This document shows positions 5,383-5,806 of a stretch of DNA of 5,806 nucleotides, in pieces (the stretch's first letter is position 1; each line of letters starts with the position of its first letter). The position numbers were made by a program, and so were the translations under genes. The notes beneath the pieces were generated by a model, which was not told where the DNA came from, did not search any database, and worked only from the letters and a program-made list of their open reading frames with translations. The stretch spans positions 1 through 5,806 of the forward strand of contig JACMLV010000458.1 in NCBI GenBank assembly GCA_014379395.1, read 5' to 3'. Source of the stretch: Burkholderiaceae bacterium. GTDB lineage: Bacteria; Pseudomonadota; Gammaproteobacteria; Burkholderiales; Burkholderiaceae_D.

Positions 5383-5806
5383 AGGGCGGCGCGCAGGCGC
5401 GCCAGCACCGCCTCCGTTTCCGGACGCACGCCGCGCCACAGGAAAAACGCCTCCGCCGCCTGCTCGACCAGCATGCCGAGGCCGTCGCGCACCTGCGCGC
5501 CGTGGCCGGCGGCGAACTGCATGAACACGGTCGGCTGGGCGCCGTACATCATGTCGAGCGCCAGCGTGTGCGGCCCGAACGCCGCCGCCGGCAGCGGCGG
5601 CAGCTCGCCGTTCAGGCTGGCCGAGGTGGCGTTGACGACGACGTCGAACGGCGCGTCGAGTTCGGCGAAATCGCGGGCGCCGACCTTAACAAAGGGATTG
5701 TCCTTGGGCGCGCATTGCAGCGCCAGCACGTCGGCGCTGGCGCGGGTGCGGTTGACGACGACCAGCTCGGCCGGCCGGCATTCGAGCAGCGGCAGCGCCA
5801 CGCCGC
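5379..5806 (-). CDS. aroE: Shikimate dehydrogenase, C-terminal part (partial at right edge)
   Basis: About 142 residues of the C-terminal half are present; the 5' end lies beyond the window. AroE reduces 3-dehydroshikimate to shikimate with NADPH in the aromatic amino acid pathway. Visible signatures are GVALPLLE at the edge (the helix after the GxGG nucleotide-binding loop), VVVNRTRA (the NRT motif contacting the NADP 2'-phosphate), VVNATSASLNGELPPLP, LALDMMYGAQPTVFM, and the end of the domain, GLGMLVEQAAEAFFLWRGVRP. The edge codon that might look like a start is GTG and lies inside the domain, so it is an internal valine. The stop overlaps the mtgA start by four bases (ATGA). The aroE-mtgA order is common in beta-proteobacteria. 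Confidence 0.95.
   Translation of the reverse strand, partial: GVALPLLECRPAELVVVNRTRASADVLALQCAPKDNPFVKVGARDFAELDAPFDVVVNATSASLNGELPPLPAAAFGPHTLALDMMYGAQPTVFMQFAAGHGAQVRDGLGMLVEQAAEAFFLWRGVRPETEAVLARLRAAL

Overview
The window is high-GC DNA with the gene content of a beta-proteobacterium. The aroE-mtgA pair, the thiD-like tail before hemL, and the strong GC preference at third codon positions all suggest Burkholderiales, most likely the Oxalobacteraceae (Massilia/Duganella/Herbaspirillum type). That placement is inferred from recalled gene order and protein style, not from a search.

Layout: positions 1-154 hold the C-terminal end of a plus-strand gene, probably thiD. It is followed by hemL (234-1526, plus), the first committed tetrapyrrole enzyme. 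hemL ends in a GC-rich hairpin. The 310-base gap at 1527-1836 lies between convergent genes and also carries a clear intrinsic terminator for the minus-strand gene on the far side. All genes from 1837 to the right edge are on the minus strand. Read 5' to 3' from the right edge they are: aroE (partial), mtgA (overlapping aroE by ATGA), a small membrane-anchored DUF4124-like gene broken by a frameshift, corA, a Crp/Fnr-family regulator closely resembling the CO sensor CooA, and cowN.

The most interesting part is 1837-2884. CowN lets nitrogenase-dependent growth continue in the presence of carbon monoxide. The gene just upstream encodes a 221-residue CooA-like regulator that keeps the histidine corresponding to the CooA heme ligand but lacks its cysteine. 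Between the two genes is a near-perfect palindrome, TGTCG-N6-CGACG, matching the known CooA operator layout. It is centred 41.5 bases upstream of a start point predicted from a fair -10 hexamer. Together these look like a compact CO-sensing and nitrogenase-protection module set among housekeeping genes, with no nif or CO-dehydrogenase gene in view.

The second notable observation is the frameshift in the small gene at 4196-4616. It falls at a GGCC tetranucleotide repeat, and removing one repeat unit restores a 138-residue protein. It could be a sequencing error, a true pseudogene or a slippage site.
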